Assembly (NCBI RefSeq): GCF_003590715.1
Contig: NZ_QQVY01000004.1
Span: forward strand, 1 to 64,000
Direction: 5' to 3'
Source of the DNA: Paracoccus sp. JM45
GTDB lineage: Bacteria; Pseudomonadota; Alphaproteobacteria; Rhodobacterales; Rhodobacteraceae
DNA length: 64,000 nucleotides
In this document: positions 38,170-49,820 of the stretch, piece after piece
How the letters are laid out: the number at the start of each line of letters is the position of its first letter
How positions within the stretch are numbered: the stretch's first letter is position 1
Notes under the pieces: model-generated
The model's database searches: none
Told to the model about the DNA's origin: nothing
Seen by the model: only the letters and a program-made list of their open reading frames with translations
Program-made: the position numbers and the translations under genes

Positions 38170-38958
38170 TCAATTGGACCGCGGCGAAAGGAAGCTGCGA
38201 TCCGAAGGGCCAAGGATGAAATCCAGGACGTCCCGCTCCATCGCGGAAACATCTTCCTCGGCCCGGTGTTTGGCAGTGTCGCGAAAGGACCCCTGTCCAA
38301 GTGCGCCCAGAAGTTCACGCAATGCGACAATATCGGACCGCTTGGCACCACGCCGTTTCAACCCGACCAGATTAAGCCCGTCCAGATGACCGCGCGGCCC
38401 CTGAACCAATCCATAGGGAATAACATCCGCCGTCACCATGGTGACAGCCCCGATCATCGCCCCGCGCCCGATGCGCACCCATTGATGCACGCCGGACAGA
38501 CCGCCGACAATCACGTCATCCTCAAGATGGCAATGCCCCGCGACCGAGGCGTTATTCACCAGAATGACCCGATCACCGATATGACAGTCATGGGCAACAT
38601 GCGAACCCGACATGAACAGCCCGTCATTGCCGACAACCGTGACCCCACCACCGCCTTCGGTGCCGGGGTTCATGGTGACATATTCACGGATACGGTTGCG
38701 CGCACCGATGTCCAGACGAACCTCTTCGCCACGGAACTTCAGGTCCTGCGGGACCTCTCCGATGCTGGCGAAGGGAAAGATGACCGTATCTTCACCGATG
38801 CTTGTGTCACCGGCGACGACGACATGGGACTTCAGAACCACACCCTTGGCCAGTTTGACCTTTGCGCCGACAACGCAGAACGGCCCGACCGAGGCGCCTT
38901 CGGCGATCTGCGCGCCAGCCTCGATCACGGCCGAGGGGTGGATCAATGCATCAGGCAT
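38170..38958 (-). CDS. lpxA: UDP-N-acetylglucosamine acyltransferase
   Basis: A 262-residue left-handed beta-helix enzyme that starts lipid A synthesis by moving a 3-hydroxyacyl group from ACP to UDP-GlcNAc. Hexapeptide repeats run over residues 5-180 ([40 protein letters not shown]). [20 protein letters not shown] contains the catalytic His, and [19 protein letters not shown] is the following conserved block. The helical C-terminus is present. It overlaps fabZ by 8 bases, so translation is coupled. Confidence 0.95.
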   Translation of the reverse strand: MPDALIHPSAVIEAGAQIAEGASVGPFCVVGAKVKLAKGVVLKSHVVVAGDTSIGEDTVIFPFASIGEVPQDLKFRGEEVRLDIGARNRIREYVTMNPGTEGGGGVTVVGNDGLFMSGSHVAHDCHIGDRVILVNNASVAGHCHLEDDVIVGGLSGVHQWVRIGRGAMIGAVTMVTADVIPYGLVQGPRGHLDGLNLVGLKRRGAKRSDIVALRELLGALGQGSFRDTAKHRAEEDVSAMERDVLDFILGPSDRSFLSPRSN

Positions 38959-39430
38959 CGGTTTTCCGCGCCATCATGGCCGTAAATTCAGCCGAGGCAC
39001 AAAGCTGGCCTTCGACCATAGCCTTGCCTTCGAATTTCCAGATCTTGCCGCCGCCACGGATGGCCTTCACATGCAGTTCGACGACATCGCCCGGAACCAC
39101 CATGCGGCGGAACTTGCATTTGTCGATCCCCATGAAATAGGTCAGCATTTCTTCGTCCAGCACGTTGATGCTGATGCCGACAACCACAGCCGCCGTTTGT
39201 GCCATGGCTTCCACCAATGTCACACCGGGCATGATCGGCTGGTCGGGGAAGTGTCCTTGGAAATGCGGTTCGTTCGAGGTGACGTTCTTGATGCCCACGG
39301 CACTTTCGAACGGCACGATGTCACGGACCTTATCGATGAACAGAAAAGGGTAACGGTGCGGAATGATCCGCTTGATCAGCGACAGGTCTGCCTCGGTATA
39401 GGGGGCGGGAATGTGCGCGTCGTCAGCCAT
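38951..39430 (-). CDS. fabZ: 3-hydroxyacyl-ACP dehydratase
   Basis: A 159-residue hot-dog-fold dehydratase of fatty-acid elongation. [17 protein letters not shown] opens the domain, and [23 protein letters not shown] carries the catalytic His and Glu. [21 protein letters not shown] is the C-terminal signature. ATG 39430 follows AAGGAA. FabZ and LpxA compete for the same hydroxyacyl-ACP pool, which explains their linkage. lpxD is not seen upstream, unlike in many gamma-proteobacteria. Confidence 0.94.
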   Translation of the reverse strand: MADDAHIPAPYTEADLSLIKRIIPHRYPFLFIDKVRDIVPFESAVGIKNVTSNEPHFQGHFPDQPIMPGVTLVEAMAQTAAVVVGISINVLDEEMLTYFMGIDKCKFRRMVVPGDVVELHVKAIRGGGKIWKFEGKAMVEGQLCASAEFTAMMARKTDA

Positions 39431-39508
39431 TTGCGTTCCTTCAGGCGGTTTTCAACGGGTTACCAACCGGCGCGGCGCTTGGCAAGCATTCAGGGCAATC
39501 ACAGGCAA

Positions 39509-41596
39509 TCACGACGCGCGCGTCCGGCGACCTTCCGCCAGCCATCCGGTCAGACAGAACCCTGCAATAATCGCCAGCCACAGCCACGCTGGCAACAAAG
39601 GACGTCGTTGCAGACCGGTCACAGTTGCCGCATCGCGCGGGGTGATACCGATCCAGCGTCCGGTCACACCGCGCCCGCTGGCCGTGCGTCCGGCGCTGGT
39701 CTGCCGGATATCGGGAATGCCGTCGGACAGGTTCAGAACCGCACCATTCGTCTGGCTGGCCAGCGGTGCCAGCAACGCAGCATCCGCCACCGTCTGTTCG
39801 AATTCCCGCGGGGCCGAGGGGCCAAGCGCCAGAACACGGCTTTCGTTGCCATTTTGCAGGCGGTAAAGACCCGGCTCGGGCGCTGTCCAATCGGCAACAT
39901 AGCGGCCCGGTCCGTCAGCAGCCAACGGCAGGGCTTCGGTTTCGCCATCGGGTTTGATGATGACAAGGGGACCGATGCGATCCTCCATCGAGCGGCGGGT
40001 GATATGGACATTCAGGCCACCGGTGACATCCGCTAGCAGGGCTTCCTCCTCCAGCTCGGGTTCTTTCATTGACCAATGGGCGATGCGGCGCAGCAATTCC
40101 AGCTGGGGCCCGCCGCCTTCAAAGCCGCGCCCCCAAAGCCACACCTGATCCGAGGTCAACAGCGCAACCCGCCCCTCGCCAACGCGGTTCAGGATCAGCA
40201 GCGGATTGTCATCGGCCCCTGTCATTGCGACTTGCGCCCCCTGATTTGGCGTCACCTGCGCCATCCGCAGCCAACGTCCCCAATCAGGATCATCCTCTCC
40301 GTTCGAACCGGGCAGACCTGCTGTCACGGGATGGCGTTGACCGTCTTCTGTCAGGCGCGGCAAGAAGGGTTCGTCGATGATGCGGCCCGTGGGGCGCGCG
40401 GGCAGGATCTGACCCATCGGCGACAGGTTCAGGCTTTCGACCGAGGCCATTTCCGGCCCCGCAGACACCAGCACCGCGCCGCCATCACGGACGTAGCGGG
40501 CAATGTTCTGGTAATACTCAGGCGGAAGAATGCCCCGTACCCGATAGCGGTCGAAGATGATCAGATCGAAATCATCGATCCGGTCCATAAACAATTCCTG
40601 GGTCGGAAAGGCAATCAGCGCCATTTCACTGACCGGAACGCCGTCCATTTTGTTGGGCGGACGCAGGATCGTGAAATGGATCAGATCGACAGATGCGTCG
40701 GATTTTAACAGGTTGCGCCATGTTCTTTCGCCAGCATGCGGTTCACCGGACACCAGCAGCACCCGCAGACGGTCACGCACACCATTGATGCTGATCGCGG
40801 CGGCATTGTTGCGGTCGGTCAGCTCGCCCTCGATTTCAGGAACGGTGATCTGGACGACGTTCTGACCGGCATGGCGCGGCGTCACCGGCAGGGTCAGCGT
40901 GGTGTTCAGCGGTACGGCGATGGTCTGTTCGTCCTCTCCGTCGACGGACAGGCGCAGGGTGGAGCTGCCTTGGCCCAAGCCTGTGGGGATGGCGCCTTGA
41001 TCCTCGATCCGCAGGCGGATCGAGACTTCCTGATCGATCAGACCGAAAGCGGGGGCCTGTTCGATCACAAGGCGGCGGTCCCAATCCTGTTCCTGTCCTG
41101 TCAGCAGCACATGAAAGGGCGCGGGCAAAGCTTTGGGCAACATCGCGGGATCATGCAGACGACCATCCGTGACGCTGATCACGCCCGCCAGCCGCGCGTC
41201 GGGTTCAGCGGCAACCGCCCGCTGGATTGCTGTGCCCAGCATCGTGCCATTGTCGTCATCGCCCACGGTGACGCGGCGCAGCTCCGTATCGGGCAGGCCC
41301 TCGATCTGCGTGGTCAGCTGCGCGATGGCCTGATCGACCTGCGCGCTGCGGCCCGGCAGATCCTGACTGGCCGATCGGTCGTCAAGAAGGATCACGATAT
41401 CGCTTAGCCCTGCCCGCGTGCCGATCTCCAGCGCCGGACCGGCCAGCGCCAAAGCCGCCGCCAACCCCGCCAACCCGCGCCATGCCCAGCCCCGCAAACC
41501 GCGCCACAACGCAAAGCCCGCGACACATAGCGCCAGTGCCGCCAGCGCGGCGATGGCCCACCAAGGCAGGGCCGGATCAAAACGCAATTCGGTCAT
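39509..41596 (-). CDS. VWA-like / glutamine-amidotransferase-like membrane protein
   Basis: A 695-residue protein of unknown role. Two membrane helices lie near residues 11-30 and 36-56. A degenerate von Willebrand A-like domain follows with LLDDRSASQDL, a DxSxS-type MIDAS. A region about 285-500 resembles the class I glutamine amidotransferase-like fold (LRVLLVSGEPHAGERTWRNLL, YVRDGGAVLVSAGPE) without the catalytic Cys-Gly-Asn nucleophile motif. A last helix (LPAWLWLAIIAGFCLTGWLA) anchors the C-terminus. Its start overlaps the DUF4159 gene (ATGA). It is the last gene of the moxR operon. Confidence 0.7.
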   Translation of the reverse strand: MTELRFDPALPWWAIAALAALALCVAGFALWRGLRGWAWRGLAGLAAALALAGPALEIGTRAGLSDIVILLDDRSASQDLPGRSAQVDQAIAQLTTQIEGLPDTELRRVTVGDDDNGTMLGTAIQRAVAAEPDARLAGVISVTDGRLHDPAMLPKALPAPFHVLLTGQEQDWDRRLVIEQAPAFGLIDQEVSIRLRIEDQGAIPTGLGQGSSTLRLSVDGEDEQTIAVPLNTTLTLPVTPRHAGQNVVQITVPEIEGELTDRNNAAAISINGVRDRLRVLLVSGEPHAGERTWRNLLKSDASVDLIHFTILRPPNKMDGVPVSEMALIAFPTQELFMDRIDDFDLIIFDRYRVRGILPPEYYQNIARYVRDGGAVLVSAGPEMASVESLNLSPMGQILPARPTGRIIDEPFLPRLTEDGQRHPVTAGLPGSNGEDDPDWGRWLRMAQVTPNQGAQVAMTGADDNPLLILNRVGEGRVALLTSDQVWLWGRGFEGGGPQLELLRRIAHWSMKEPELEEEALLADVTGGLNVHITRRSMEDRIGPLVIIKPDGETEALPLAADGPGRYVADWTAPEPGLYRLQNGNESRVLALGPSAPREFEQTVADAALLAPLASQTNGAVLNLSDGIPDIRQTSAGRTASGRGVTGRWIGITPRDAATVTGLQRRPLLPAWLWLAIIAGFCLTGWLAEGRRTRAS

Positions 41597-44343
41597 TGTG
41601 CCAAAGCCTCCTCGGTCCGCAGGCGGTCAAGCAGGGCTGGCACATGGACCTGATCGGATTTGTAATTGCCGGTCAGCACATAGGTGACCAGATTGATGCC
41701 GAACCGGAACGACATCTCTCGTTGTTCTTCACCCTCCCATCCGGTGCCGATGGGAAAGACGGGATAGCCGTCATGGTCGATGGCCCAAGCCTCGGCCCAG
41801 CTGTTGCCGCCGATGATGACGGGGCTGACGCCGTCATTCAACTGGCGGAAGGGAACGCCATCTTCGGCCTGAACCCCTGCGGGGGGGGCTTCGACCCAGA
41901 CAGGATTGCCCTGCCAGCGGCCCGGAAAATCCTGCAGCAGATAGAAGGTGCGGGTCAGGACGTGATCTTCGGGAATATGGGCCAGTTGCGGAATATCCAA
42001 AGGGGCCGCAAGCTGTTGCAACGTATCGCCCATGTCAGGCCCGCCGACGCCGGTGACATCGCCGTCCCGTGTATCGAACAGGATCACCCCACCCGACCGC
42101 ATGAAGGCATTCAACCGCATATAGGCCTGCGGGCTGGGCGCGGGCTGTTCGCGGGTCATCGGCCAGTAAAGGAACGTTAGTAGTGACAGATCATCGCTGT
42201 CCAGATCAATCCCGATCGGTTGGCCCGGCTCGACCGAGGTGCGCTGTCGCAATGCGGCCGACAGCCCCGCCAGACCCTGTTCCGAAATCCGGTCGATCTC
42301 TGCGTCACCGGTGATGACATAGGACAAGGCCACCTCGTCAGCTGCGCGGATCAGATCGGGGTCCAGTTCCTGCGCCATGGCATAGGGACGCGGCATCAGC
42401 GACATCAGCAACAAGACCGTGGCAACAGCCCGCCCCTGCCGGCCCAGCCATGCCGACCCGACAGCATCCAGCGCCAATACCACGGCCGCAAACGCCAGTA
42501 GAATGCCTTTCAGGTCGCGGCCCGGTGCGGCATCCGTCCGCACCACGGTCGCCGCAGGCCATGTTGCAGGCGTGAACTTTGCATTTGCGTTCAGGGCCTG
42601 TTGACGTTCGCCTGCGGCATAAATGCCCGCAGGGCGGTCAGGACCCGGTCCTTGGGCCATATCCCCCGCCGCCACTGGTGCCAGATCATCCGCGGGCGCC
42701 TGATTGCCAAAACCATCCAGCACCGTCACCGGCGTCCAGAAAGATTGCTGGCGGTCGTCGCCCTGTTCCTCGGCCGGTGCAAGGCGGGCGGAGTCGACCA
42801 GACGGTCCATCATCTGCACAAACAACCCCGACAAAGGCAGGTTCGACCATTCCGCATTGGCCGTCACATGGACCAGAACCACCTGCCCCGCGCCCAAGCG
42901 TTCGCGGGTCATCAGCGGCGTATCATCTGTCAAAGACGCAATGGTTTTTTCCACCAGATCGGGGGCGGGTTGCGCCATCAGCTGTGCACGCACCGCGACA
43001 TCATCGGGAATCGTCAGGCCGGCAAAGGGGCCATCTTCGGGGAAAGGCTTTATCCCGCGCGGATCACCCCAGCTAAGCGCTCCGCCGATATCACGCCCCC
43101 CTTGACGCAGGGCGACGGGCAATAGGGGTTCCTCGTTCAGGCGATCATAGGCGGCCATGCGGGGACCACCAAATCGGATCAGCAGCCCGCCCTGATCGAC
43201 CCATTCTGCCAGCTCTCCAATCTCGGCCAGGTGGACCTGATCGGCAAGGATGATGACATCCGGTGCGCCGTCCAGAACATCGCCAAGGCTGCCCTCGACC
43301 AGATCGGTCGAGGGGGTCAGCGCCTGACGCAGGTAATGCAAAGGCGACAGCAGGTCTTGCCCCTCGGACTGGCCAAGGGTGTCACCGACCAGTGCAACCT
43401 TGCGACGGCGCACGCGGTCATCGGCCAGCACCACCGCGCCAGCGTGGTTTTCGCCGGAAATGCGGAAACTGGTGATGCGGTTTCGCAGCTCGGGTGGCAG
43501 GTCAATGGCCACCTGACGTTCGGTGATACCATCGACCGTTGTCGCGTCGGATGGGGTCAGTTGCGCCAATTCACGCTGGATGCCCTGAGGGTCAGGCCCG
43601 ATGGCTGATACCGTCATCGCCGCCTGATCGGTTGCGCGCAGGATCAGCCCCGGCGTGTCGCCGTCCTTTAGCGAAAGGCTTCGCAAAGGCCGGCTGGGTG
43701 GAATGACCGTTACCGGCCCCAGATCCGCCAATGCCGCCAGCCACGCCCCGCGGCCATCGTAATGGGTCCCATCCGCCAGCCACAGGGTCGACAGCCCCCC
43801 GTCTGGCGCATCGGCCAGCGCAGCATCGGGATCAGCATCCAGCCCCGAACGCCATGCCACCGGTTGGACAGCCCGCAGCTGCGCAATCAGGCTATCAGCC
43901 GCCTGAAAGGGCAATGCGCCCTGAATGGGGCGGCCATCGGCCAGCACCAGCGCCGTAGGGCGACCTGCCGCCGCCGCGTCTGCCAGCGCGCGTTCGGCAC
44001 GGGTCTGACGTGCGGCCCAATCGGGCGCGGCAGGCCAGCCCGCATCCATGATGACAAGCAAAGGTCCCGATGTCCGGTCCTGCGCCACGGGTTTCCAAAG
44101 CGGACCCGCAAAGGCAAGGATCAATGCAGCCACCGCCACAAGGCGCAGCAACAGCAACCACCATGGCGTGCGGCGCGCCACCGGATTGCGATCAGTCAGC
44201 CCTGCCAGCAATGCGATGCCGGGGAAAACGACCCGCTTGGGTGCCGGTGGCATCGCCCACAGGATGACCCATAGAACCGGCAACGCCACCAATGCACCCA
44301 GCACCCAAGGTGCAGCAAAACCCAATGGTCCCAAAAGCAGCAT
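41593..44343 (-). CDS. BatA-N / DUF4159 membrane protein
   Basis: A 916-residue protein. Residues 1-85 form the aerotolerance-regulator (BatA) N-terminal module: two membrane helices flanking a KRVVFPGIALL segment. A long soluble part follows, partly like VWA and amidotransferase-like folds (ILADQVHLAEIGELAEWVDQGG). A helix near residue 650 precedes the C-terminal DUF4159 domain (about 690-916; SLLTFLYWPMTREQPAPSPQ, FMRSGGVILFDTRDG). ATG 44343 overlaps the DUF58 gene stop by one base. The set may build a MoxR-assisted envelope complex, but this is inference. Confidence 0.75.
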   Translation of the reverse strand: MLLLGPLGFAAPWVLGALVALPVLWVILWAMPPAPKRVVFPGIALLAGLTDRNPVARRTPWWLLLLRLVAVAALILAFAGPLWKPVAQDRTSGPLLVIMDAGWPAAPDWAARQTRAERALADAAAAGRPTALVLADGRPIQGALPFQAADSLIAQLRAVQPVAWRSGLDADPDAALADAPDGGLSTLWLADGTHYDGRGAWLAALADLGPVTVIPPSRPLRSLSLKDGDTPGLILRATDQAAMTVSAIGPDPQGIQRELAQLTPSDATTVDGITERQVAIDLPPELRNRITSFRISGENHAGAVVLADDRVRRRKVALVGDTLGQSEGQDLLSPLHYLRQALTPSTDLVEGSLGDVLDGAPDVIILADQVHLAEIGELAEWVDQGGLLIRFGGPRMAAYDRLNEEPLLPVALRQGGRDIGGALSWGDPRGIKPFPEDGPFAGLTIPDDVAVRAQLMAQPAPDLVEKTIASLTDDTPLMTRERLGAGQVVLVHVTANAEWSNLPLSGLFVQMMDRLVDSARLAPAEEQGDDRQQSFWTPVTVLDGFGNQAPADDLAPVAAGDMAQGPGPDRPAGIYAAGERQQALNANAKFTPATWPAATVVRTDAAPGRDLKGILLAFAAVVLALDAVGSAWLGRQGRAVATVLLLMSLMPRPYAMAQELDPDLIRAADEVALSYVITGDAEIDRISEQGLAGLSAALRQRTSVEPGQPIGIDLDSDDLSLLTFLYWPMTREQPAPSPQAYMRLNAFMRSGGVILFDTRDGDVTGVGGPDMGDTLQQLAAPLDIPQLAHIPEDHVLTRTFYLLQDFPGRWQGNPVWVEAPPAGVQAEDGVPFRQLNDGVSPVIIGGNSWAEAWAIDHDGYPVFPIGTGWEGEEQREMSFRFGINLVTYVLTGNYKSDQVHVPALLDRLRTEEALAQ

Positions 44344-45212
44344 CAGCGAAGGCCTCCGACACCCAGCAAGGCCCAGATACGCCCCAAGACATGCGCCGGA
44401 TCCTGCGAGGTCAAATAGTGGTCGAACTGCCACCCCGCCTGTCCGGCCTGTTGGCGCAGCCAGTCGCGGCGGGCGGCCAGCCGTTGCAGGTATTCGCCAC
44501 GCAACCCGCCTGCATCGCGACTGTGATGGCGTGTGGTGCCCGTGGGGTCACGGAATTCGATGGCACCTTCGAAGGGAAAGCTTTCTTCATCCGGATCAAG
44601 AAGTTGTATTAGCATCCCGGAAACGCCAGTGGCCGCCGCAAGGGTCAGGAATGATTGCACCCAAGCGGGGTCGTCCAGAAAATCCGCGATGACGATGACG
44701 CGGCGGTTGGGGCGCAGGTCGTATTCGGGGAATGCGGTATCCGTGGCGGGCGCACAAAGTGTTGCGGCCATACGATCAGCCTGCAAGCGCCCCGTTCCGA
44801 CAGGGCCTCCTAGTATCCCGACCTTTTCGCCACCCCGCAGCAGCAGCATCGCCAAGGCCAATGACAGAACACGGCCTGTTGCGGATTTGGTGGGGCGGTC
44901 ATCGCCGCCGGTAAAATCCATCCCCGCATGGGGGGACAGCCATATCTGGGCGGTCTGAGCTGTCTGCGCCTCTTGATCGCGAACGAATTGGGCGTCTGAA
45001 CGCGCGGATCGTCGCCAGTCGATATTGCGGCTGCCGTCGCCAATACCGGCGGGGCGGTATTGCCAGAAATCCTCACCCGTGCCGGCACGTCGCAATCCGT
45101 GGGCACCCGGTGCAATCATCGCGGCCAGCCGTTCGGCCGACAGCATCAGGGCAGGCAAATGGGCGCTGGCGGTTTCGGCCTGCGCCCGCAGGTCAGAGGG
45201 GCGGGTGATCAT
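44343..45212 (-). CDS. DUF58 domain protein
   Basis: A 289-residue DUF58 protein, the standard companion of MoxR ATPases. GLRRAGTGEDFWQYRPAGIG followed by SRNIDWRRSARSDAQFVRDQE is the DUF58 signature. The later part resembles a VWA fold with VIVIADFLDDPAWV. Unlike many DUF58 proteins it lacks N-terminal membrane helices. It overlaps moxR by 4 bases and the DUF4159 gene by 1 base, so all are translationally coupled. Confidence 0.82.
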   Translation of the reverse strand: MITRPSDLRAQAETASAHLPALMLSAERLAAMIAPGAHGLRRAGTGEDFWQYRPAGIGDGSRNIDWRRSARSDAQFVRDQEAQTAQTAQIWLSPHAGMDFTGGDDRPTKSATGRVLSLALAMLLLRGGEKVGILGGPVGTGRLQADRMAATLCAPATDTAFPEYDLRPNRRVIVIADFLDDPAWVQSFLTLAAATGVSGMLIQLLDPDEESFPFEGAIEFRDPTGTTRHHSRDAGGLRGEYLQRLAARRDWLRQQAGQAGWQFDHYLTSQDPAHVLGRIWALLGVGGLR

Positions 45213-46216
45213 GCCGCGCGACGGCCGCCGATTCGGTCATCCAGCAGGCGCTTGATAACGGTGTCGATCCCCTGCCCCTGTGCCCGCGCCGCAAACGACA
45301 GCGCCATCCGGTGCCGCAGCACAGGCACCGCCATGGCCGCCACATCATCCAGCGTCGGCGCAAAGCGGCCATTCAGCACGGCGCGCGCGCGGGTAACCAA
45401 CATCAGCGCCTGCGCGGCACGCGGACCCGGTCCCCAGATCAGGGCATCCTGCACGAATGAGGGCGCGTCTGCCGATGTCGGACGGCAGGAACGGACCAGG
45501 TCAAGAATTGCCTCGACCACTGATTCGCCAACGGGCATCTGGCGGATCAGCCTTTGGGCAGCGATCAGCGCATCGCCGGTAAAGGCGGCATGGGGCGCGC
45601 CTTCTTCCACTCCGGTGGTGGCCATCAGGATCGCGCGTTCGGTGTCGCGGTCGGGATAGTCGATATCGACCTGCAACAGGAAACGGTCCAGCTGTGCTTC
45701 GGGCAAGGGATAGGTGCCCTCTTGCTCGATCGGGTTCTGGGTGGCCAGAACGTGGAAGGGGCGGCCAAGGGGACGGTGCTGGCCGCTGATCGTGACCTCA
45801 CGTTCCTGCATGGCTTGCAGCAGTGCCGATTGCGTGCGCGGGCTGGCACGGTTGATTTCATCGGCCATCAACAGCTGGGTGAAGACCGGCCCTTCGATAA
45901 AGCGGAACGCGCGGGTGCCATCGGGCATGACGTCCAATACCTCGGACCCCAGAATATCGGCGGGCATTAGATCGGGCGTGAACTGGATGCGCTGGCTGTC
46001 CAGCCCCATGACGGTTGCCAGCGTATCGACCAGCATCGTCTTGCCCAGACCGGGTTGGCCCACCAGCAAGGCATGTCCGCCTGCCAGAATCGCCGCCAGT
46101 ACCTGTTCGACCACCTCGTGCTGTCCGACAAACCGCTTTTCGACGCTAAGCCGTGCTTCGGACAGTTGTACGGCAAGGGTTTCGACCTCTTGCACCAGAA
46201 TTTCGTCCGACGTCAT
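45209..46216 (-). CDS. MoxR-family AAA+ ATPase
   Basis: A 335-residue AAA+ chaperone-like ATPase. Walker A is GQPGLGKT (residues 53-60), Walker B/II is LLMADEINRASPRTQSALLQAMQE, and ATQNPIEQEGTYPLPEAQLDRFL is the MoxR sensor block. MoxR proteins act with VWA proteins to insert metals or assemble complexes; the target here is unknown. ATG 46216 follows AGAAGG. It is the first gene of the operon and divergent from the DUF1285 gene by 64 bases. Confidence 0.9.
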   Translation of the reverse strand: MTSDEILVQEVETLAVQLSEARLSVEKRFVGQHEVVEQVLAAILAGGHALLVGQPGLGKTMLVDTLATVMGLDSQRIQFTPDLMPADILGSEVLDVMPDGTRAFRFIEGPVFTQLLMADEINRASPRTQSALLQAMQEREVTISGQHRPLGRPFHVLATQNPIEQEGTYPLPEAQLDRFLLQVDIDYPDRDTERAILMATTGVEEGAPHAAFTGDALIAAQRLIRQMPVGESVVEAILDLVRSCRPTSADAPSFVQDALIWGPGPRAAQALMLVTRARAVLNGRFAPTLDDVAAMAVPVLRHRMALSFAARAQGQGIDTVIKRLLDDRIGGRRAA

Positions 46217-46280
46217 GACATTGCCCTTCTGCTGCTTTACATCAAAGCATATGCAGTTGGGTGGGAGGCGACCAGATCGA

Positions 46281-46826
46281 ATGCCGGAAAACAGTGACAA
46301 AAGCGTGAGCGCCGAGGGTTTGGCCCAAGTCGCAAGCAAAGCAGCCAAGGGCGGATTGCCGCCCGTGCATCTGTGGAACCCGCCCTATTGTGGCGAAATG
46401 GATATGGTCATCCGCAAGGACGGCACATGGATCCACGAAGGCACCCCCATCGGACGACCGGCGATGGTGCGCCTGTTTTCCACCATTCTAAAGCGTGAAG
46501 GCGACCAGTACTTTCTGGTCACCCCCGTCGAAAAGGTCGGCATTCAGGTCGAGGATGCGCCCTTTATCGCCACCGATGCCGATTTTTCCCCCGACCGGAT
46601 CACCTTTACCACGAATCTGGGGGATCAGGCAGTGGCCGGTCCCGACAATCCGATCATCATGCGCGGTGGGGTGGATGAACCCCGCCCCTATATCCACATC
46701 CGTGGCGGGCTGGAGGCGTTGATCGACCGCAAAACATTCTACCGGCTGGCCGCGGCTGCAGACCCCGGACCGGACGGACGCGTCGGCGTGACCTCGCAAG
46801 GGCAATTTTTCGCACTGGAGCCCTGA
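46281..46826 (+). CDS. DUF1285 family protein
   Basis: A 181-residue protein of unknown function, family DUF1285. Diagnostic segments are HLWNPPYCGEMDMVIRKDGTW, HEGTPIGRPAMVRLFSTILK, DQYFLVTPVEKVGIQVEDAP and RPYIHIRGGLEALIDRKTFY. Structures of this family show two small beta-rich domains. It stands divergent to the moxR operon and ends in TGATG with hyi, so the two are coupled. GGGAGG is 12 bases before ATG 46281. Confidence 0.85.
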   Translation: MPENSDKSVSAEGLAQVASKAAKGGLPPVHLWNPPYCGEMDMVIRKDGTWIHEGTPIGRPAMVRLFSTILKREGDQYFLVTPVEKVGIQVEDAPFIATDADFSPDRITFTTNLGDQAVAGPDNPIIMRGGVDEPRPYIHIRGGLEALIDRKTFYRLAAAADPGPDGRVGVTSQGQFFALEP

Positions 46827-47590
46827 TGCCCCGTTTTGCTGCAAATTTAACGATGATGTTCACCGAATTGCCGATGTTCGAACGGTTCACCGCAGCCGCC
46901 GAAGCGGGTTTCGAAGGGGTCGAGATTCTGTTTCCCTATGATCTGTCCGCGGTGGAATTATACCGCGCCTCGGTCAAGGCAGGCATGCAGATTGCGCTGA
47001 TCAATGCCCCCCCGCCCAATTGGGCAGGCGGTCCGCGTGGCTTTGCGGCAACACCCGGCACCGAAGACCGTTTCCGCCGTGATTTTGAACGCAGCCTGCG
47101 CGTGGGCGAGGCTTTGCGCGCGCGCCATATCCACATCATGGCAGGCAAGGCATCGGGCCCCGAGGCGATCGAAACCTATGTTGCCAATCTGGCATGGGCG
47201 GCGGATCGTGCACCCCATACCAGCCTGACCATCGAACCGATCAGCCAAACCTCCGCTCCGGGGTATTTCCTTTCGGATTATGACGTTGCGACCGGTATCC
47301 TTGACCGGATCGGCGCGCCGAACCTTGGGTTGCAGCTGGATATATACCATGCCCAGACCATCACCGGTGATATGATGGCGTGCTGGGAAAAAGTCGCCCC
47401 CTATGTGCGCCATATCCAGATCGCAGGGTTCCCCGGGCGTCATGAACCGGACCACGGACATCTGGATTATCCGGCGTTTTTTGCCGCCTTGGACGAATAT
47501 GGCTACAAGGGGTGGGTCAGCGCGGAATATAACCCGATCCGCACGACATTTACGGGGCTGGACTGGCTGCGCGCGGCCAAAAACATCTAG
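46826..47590 (+). CDS. hyi: hydroxypyruvate isomerase family protein
   Basis: A 254-residue TIM-barrel protein of the Hyi/OtnI family, interconverting hydroxypyruvate and tartronate semialdehyde or acting on a related sugar. RFAANLTMMFTELPMFERF, AAEAGFEGVEILFPYD and LINAPPPNWAGGPRG form the start. LTIEPIS and LDIYHAQ with the later SAEYNP give the metal/acid Glu and His residues. Length is normal. ATG overlaps the DUF1285 stop. No glyoxylate or allantoin genes are adjacent, so the substrate is open. Confidence 0.85.
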   Translation: MPRFAANLTMMFTELPMFERFTAAAEAGFEGVEILFPYDLSAVELYRASVKAGMQIALINAPPPNWAGGPRGFAATPGTEDRFRRDFERSLRVGEALRARHIHIMAGKASGPEAIETYVANLAWAADRAPHTSLTIEPISQTSAPGYFLSDYDVATGILDRIGAPNLGLQLDIYHAQTITGDMMACWEKVAPYVRHIQIAGFPGRHEPDHGHLDYPAFFAALDEYGYKGWVSAEYNPIRTTFTGLDWLRAAKNI

Positions 47591-47712
47591 GCCGTGTCAT
47601 TATTTTCAAAGAGTTCGGGGAACTTGGTGGCGATACGACCGTTCACCATCAGACGCACAGGGGGAAACAGCAGCAATGCCGGACCTGCCTTGCATGTATT
47701 AAGGGGAAGACC

Positions 47713-47787
47713 ATGAACTCGATCATTTATATCGTTGGCCTCGTCGTTGTTGTCATTGCGGTTCTATCATTGCTTGGCCTACGCTGA
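47713..47787 (+). CDS. small membrane protein, 24 aa
   Basis: ATG 47713 opens a 24-codon frame, MNSIIYIVGLVVVVIAVLSL and four more residues ending LR, which is one membrane-spanning helix with a positive C-terminus. AAGGGGAAG lies about six bases before the start. The 353-base gap between hyi and typA otherwise shows no coding signal. Similar one-helix peptides are recalled from other Rhodobacterales genomes. Function is unknown. Confidence 0.6.
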   Translation: MNSIIYIVGLVVVVIAVLSLLGLR

Positions 47788-47943
47788 TATAGAGACGCAG
47801 ACGTCTGGCTTGCAGCCAAAACTGCGACCTGAACGACACTAAAGCGGAACCTCTGCCCTCTCGGCAGGGGTTCCGGTCATTTGCGGGCTAGCCTTTGGAC
47901 AGTGGTTCCGATAGGGCGACCGCGAACCGTAAAGAAGGCTGCC

Positions 47944-49764
<1,821 letters not shown>

Positions 49765-49793
49765 GTCAAACCGACTTGAGATAATATGACAAA

Positions 49794-49820
49794 AACCCCC
49801 GAAGCAGGTCTTCGGGGGTT
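49794..49820 (+). terminator. Rho-independent terminator of typA
   Basis: AACCCCCGAAG/CTTCGGGGGTT (49794-49804 and 49810-49820) is a perfect 11-bp stem with a 5-base loop, preceded by AAA and followed by TCTG. The downstream U-run is short. Confidence 0.8.

Noticed and set aside
47588..47650. 20-codon minus-strand frame between hyi and typA
   Set aside because: No Shine-Dalgarno sequence, no membrane or signal pattern and no recalled homologue.
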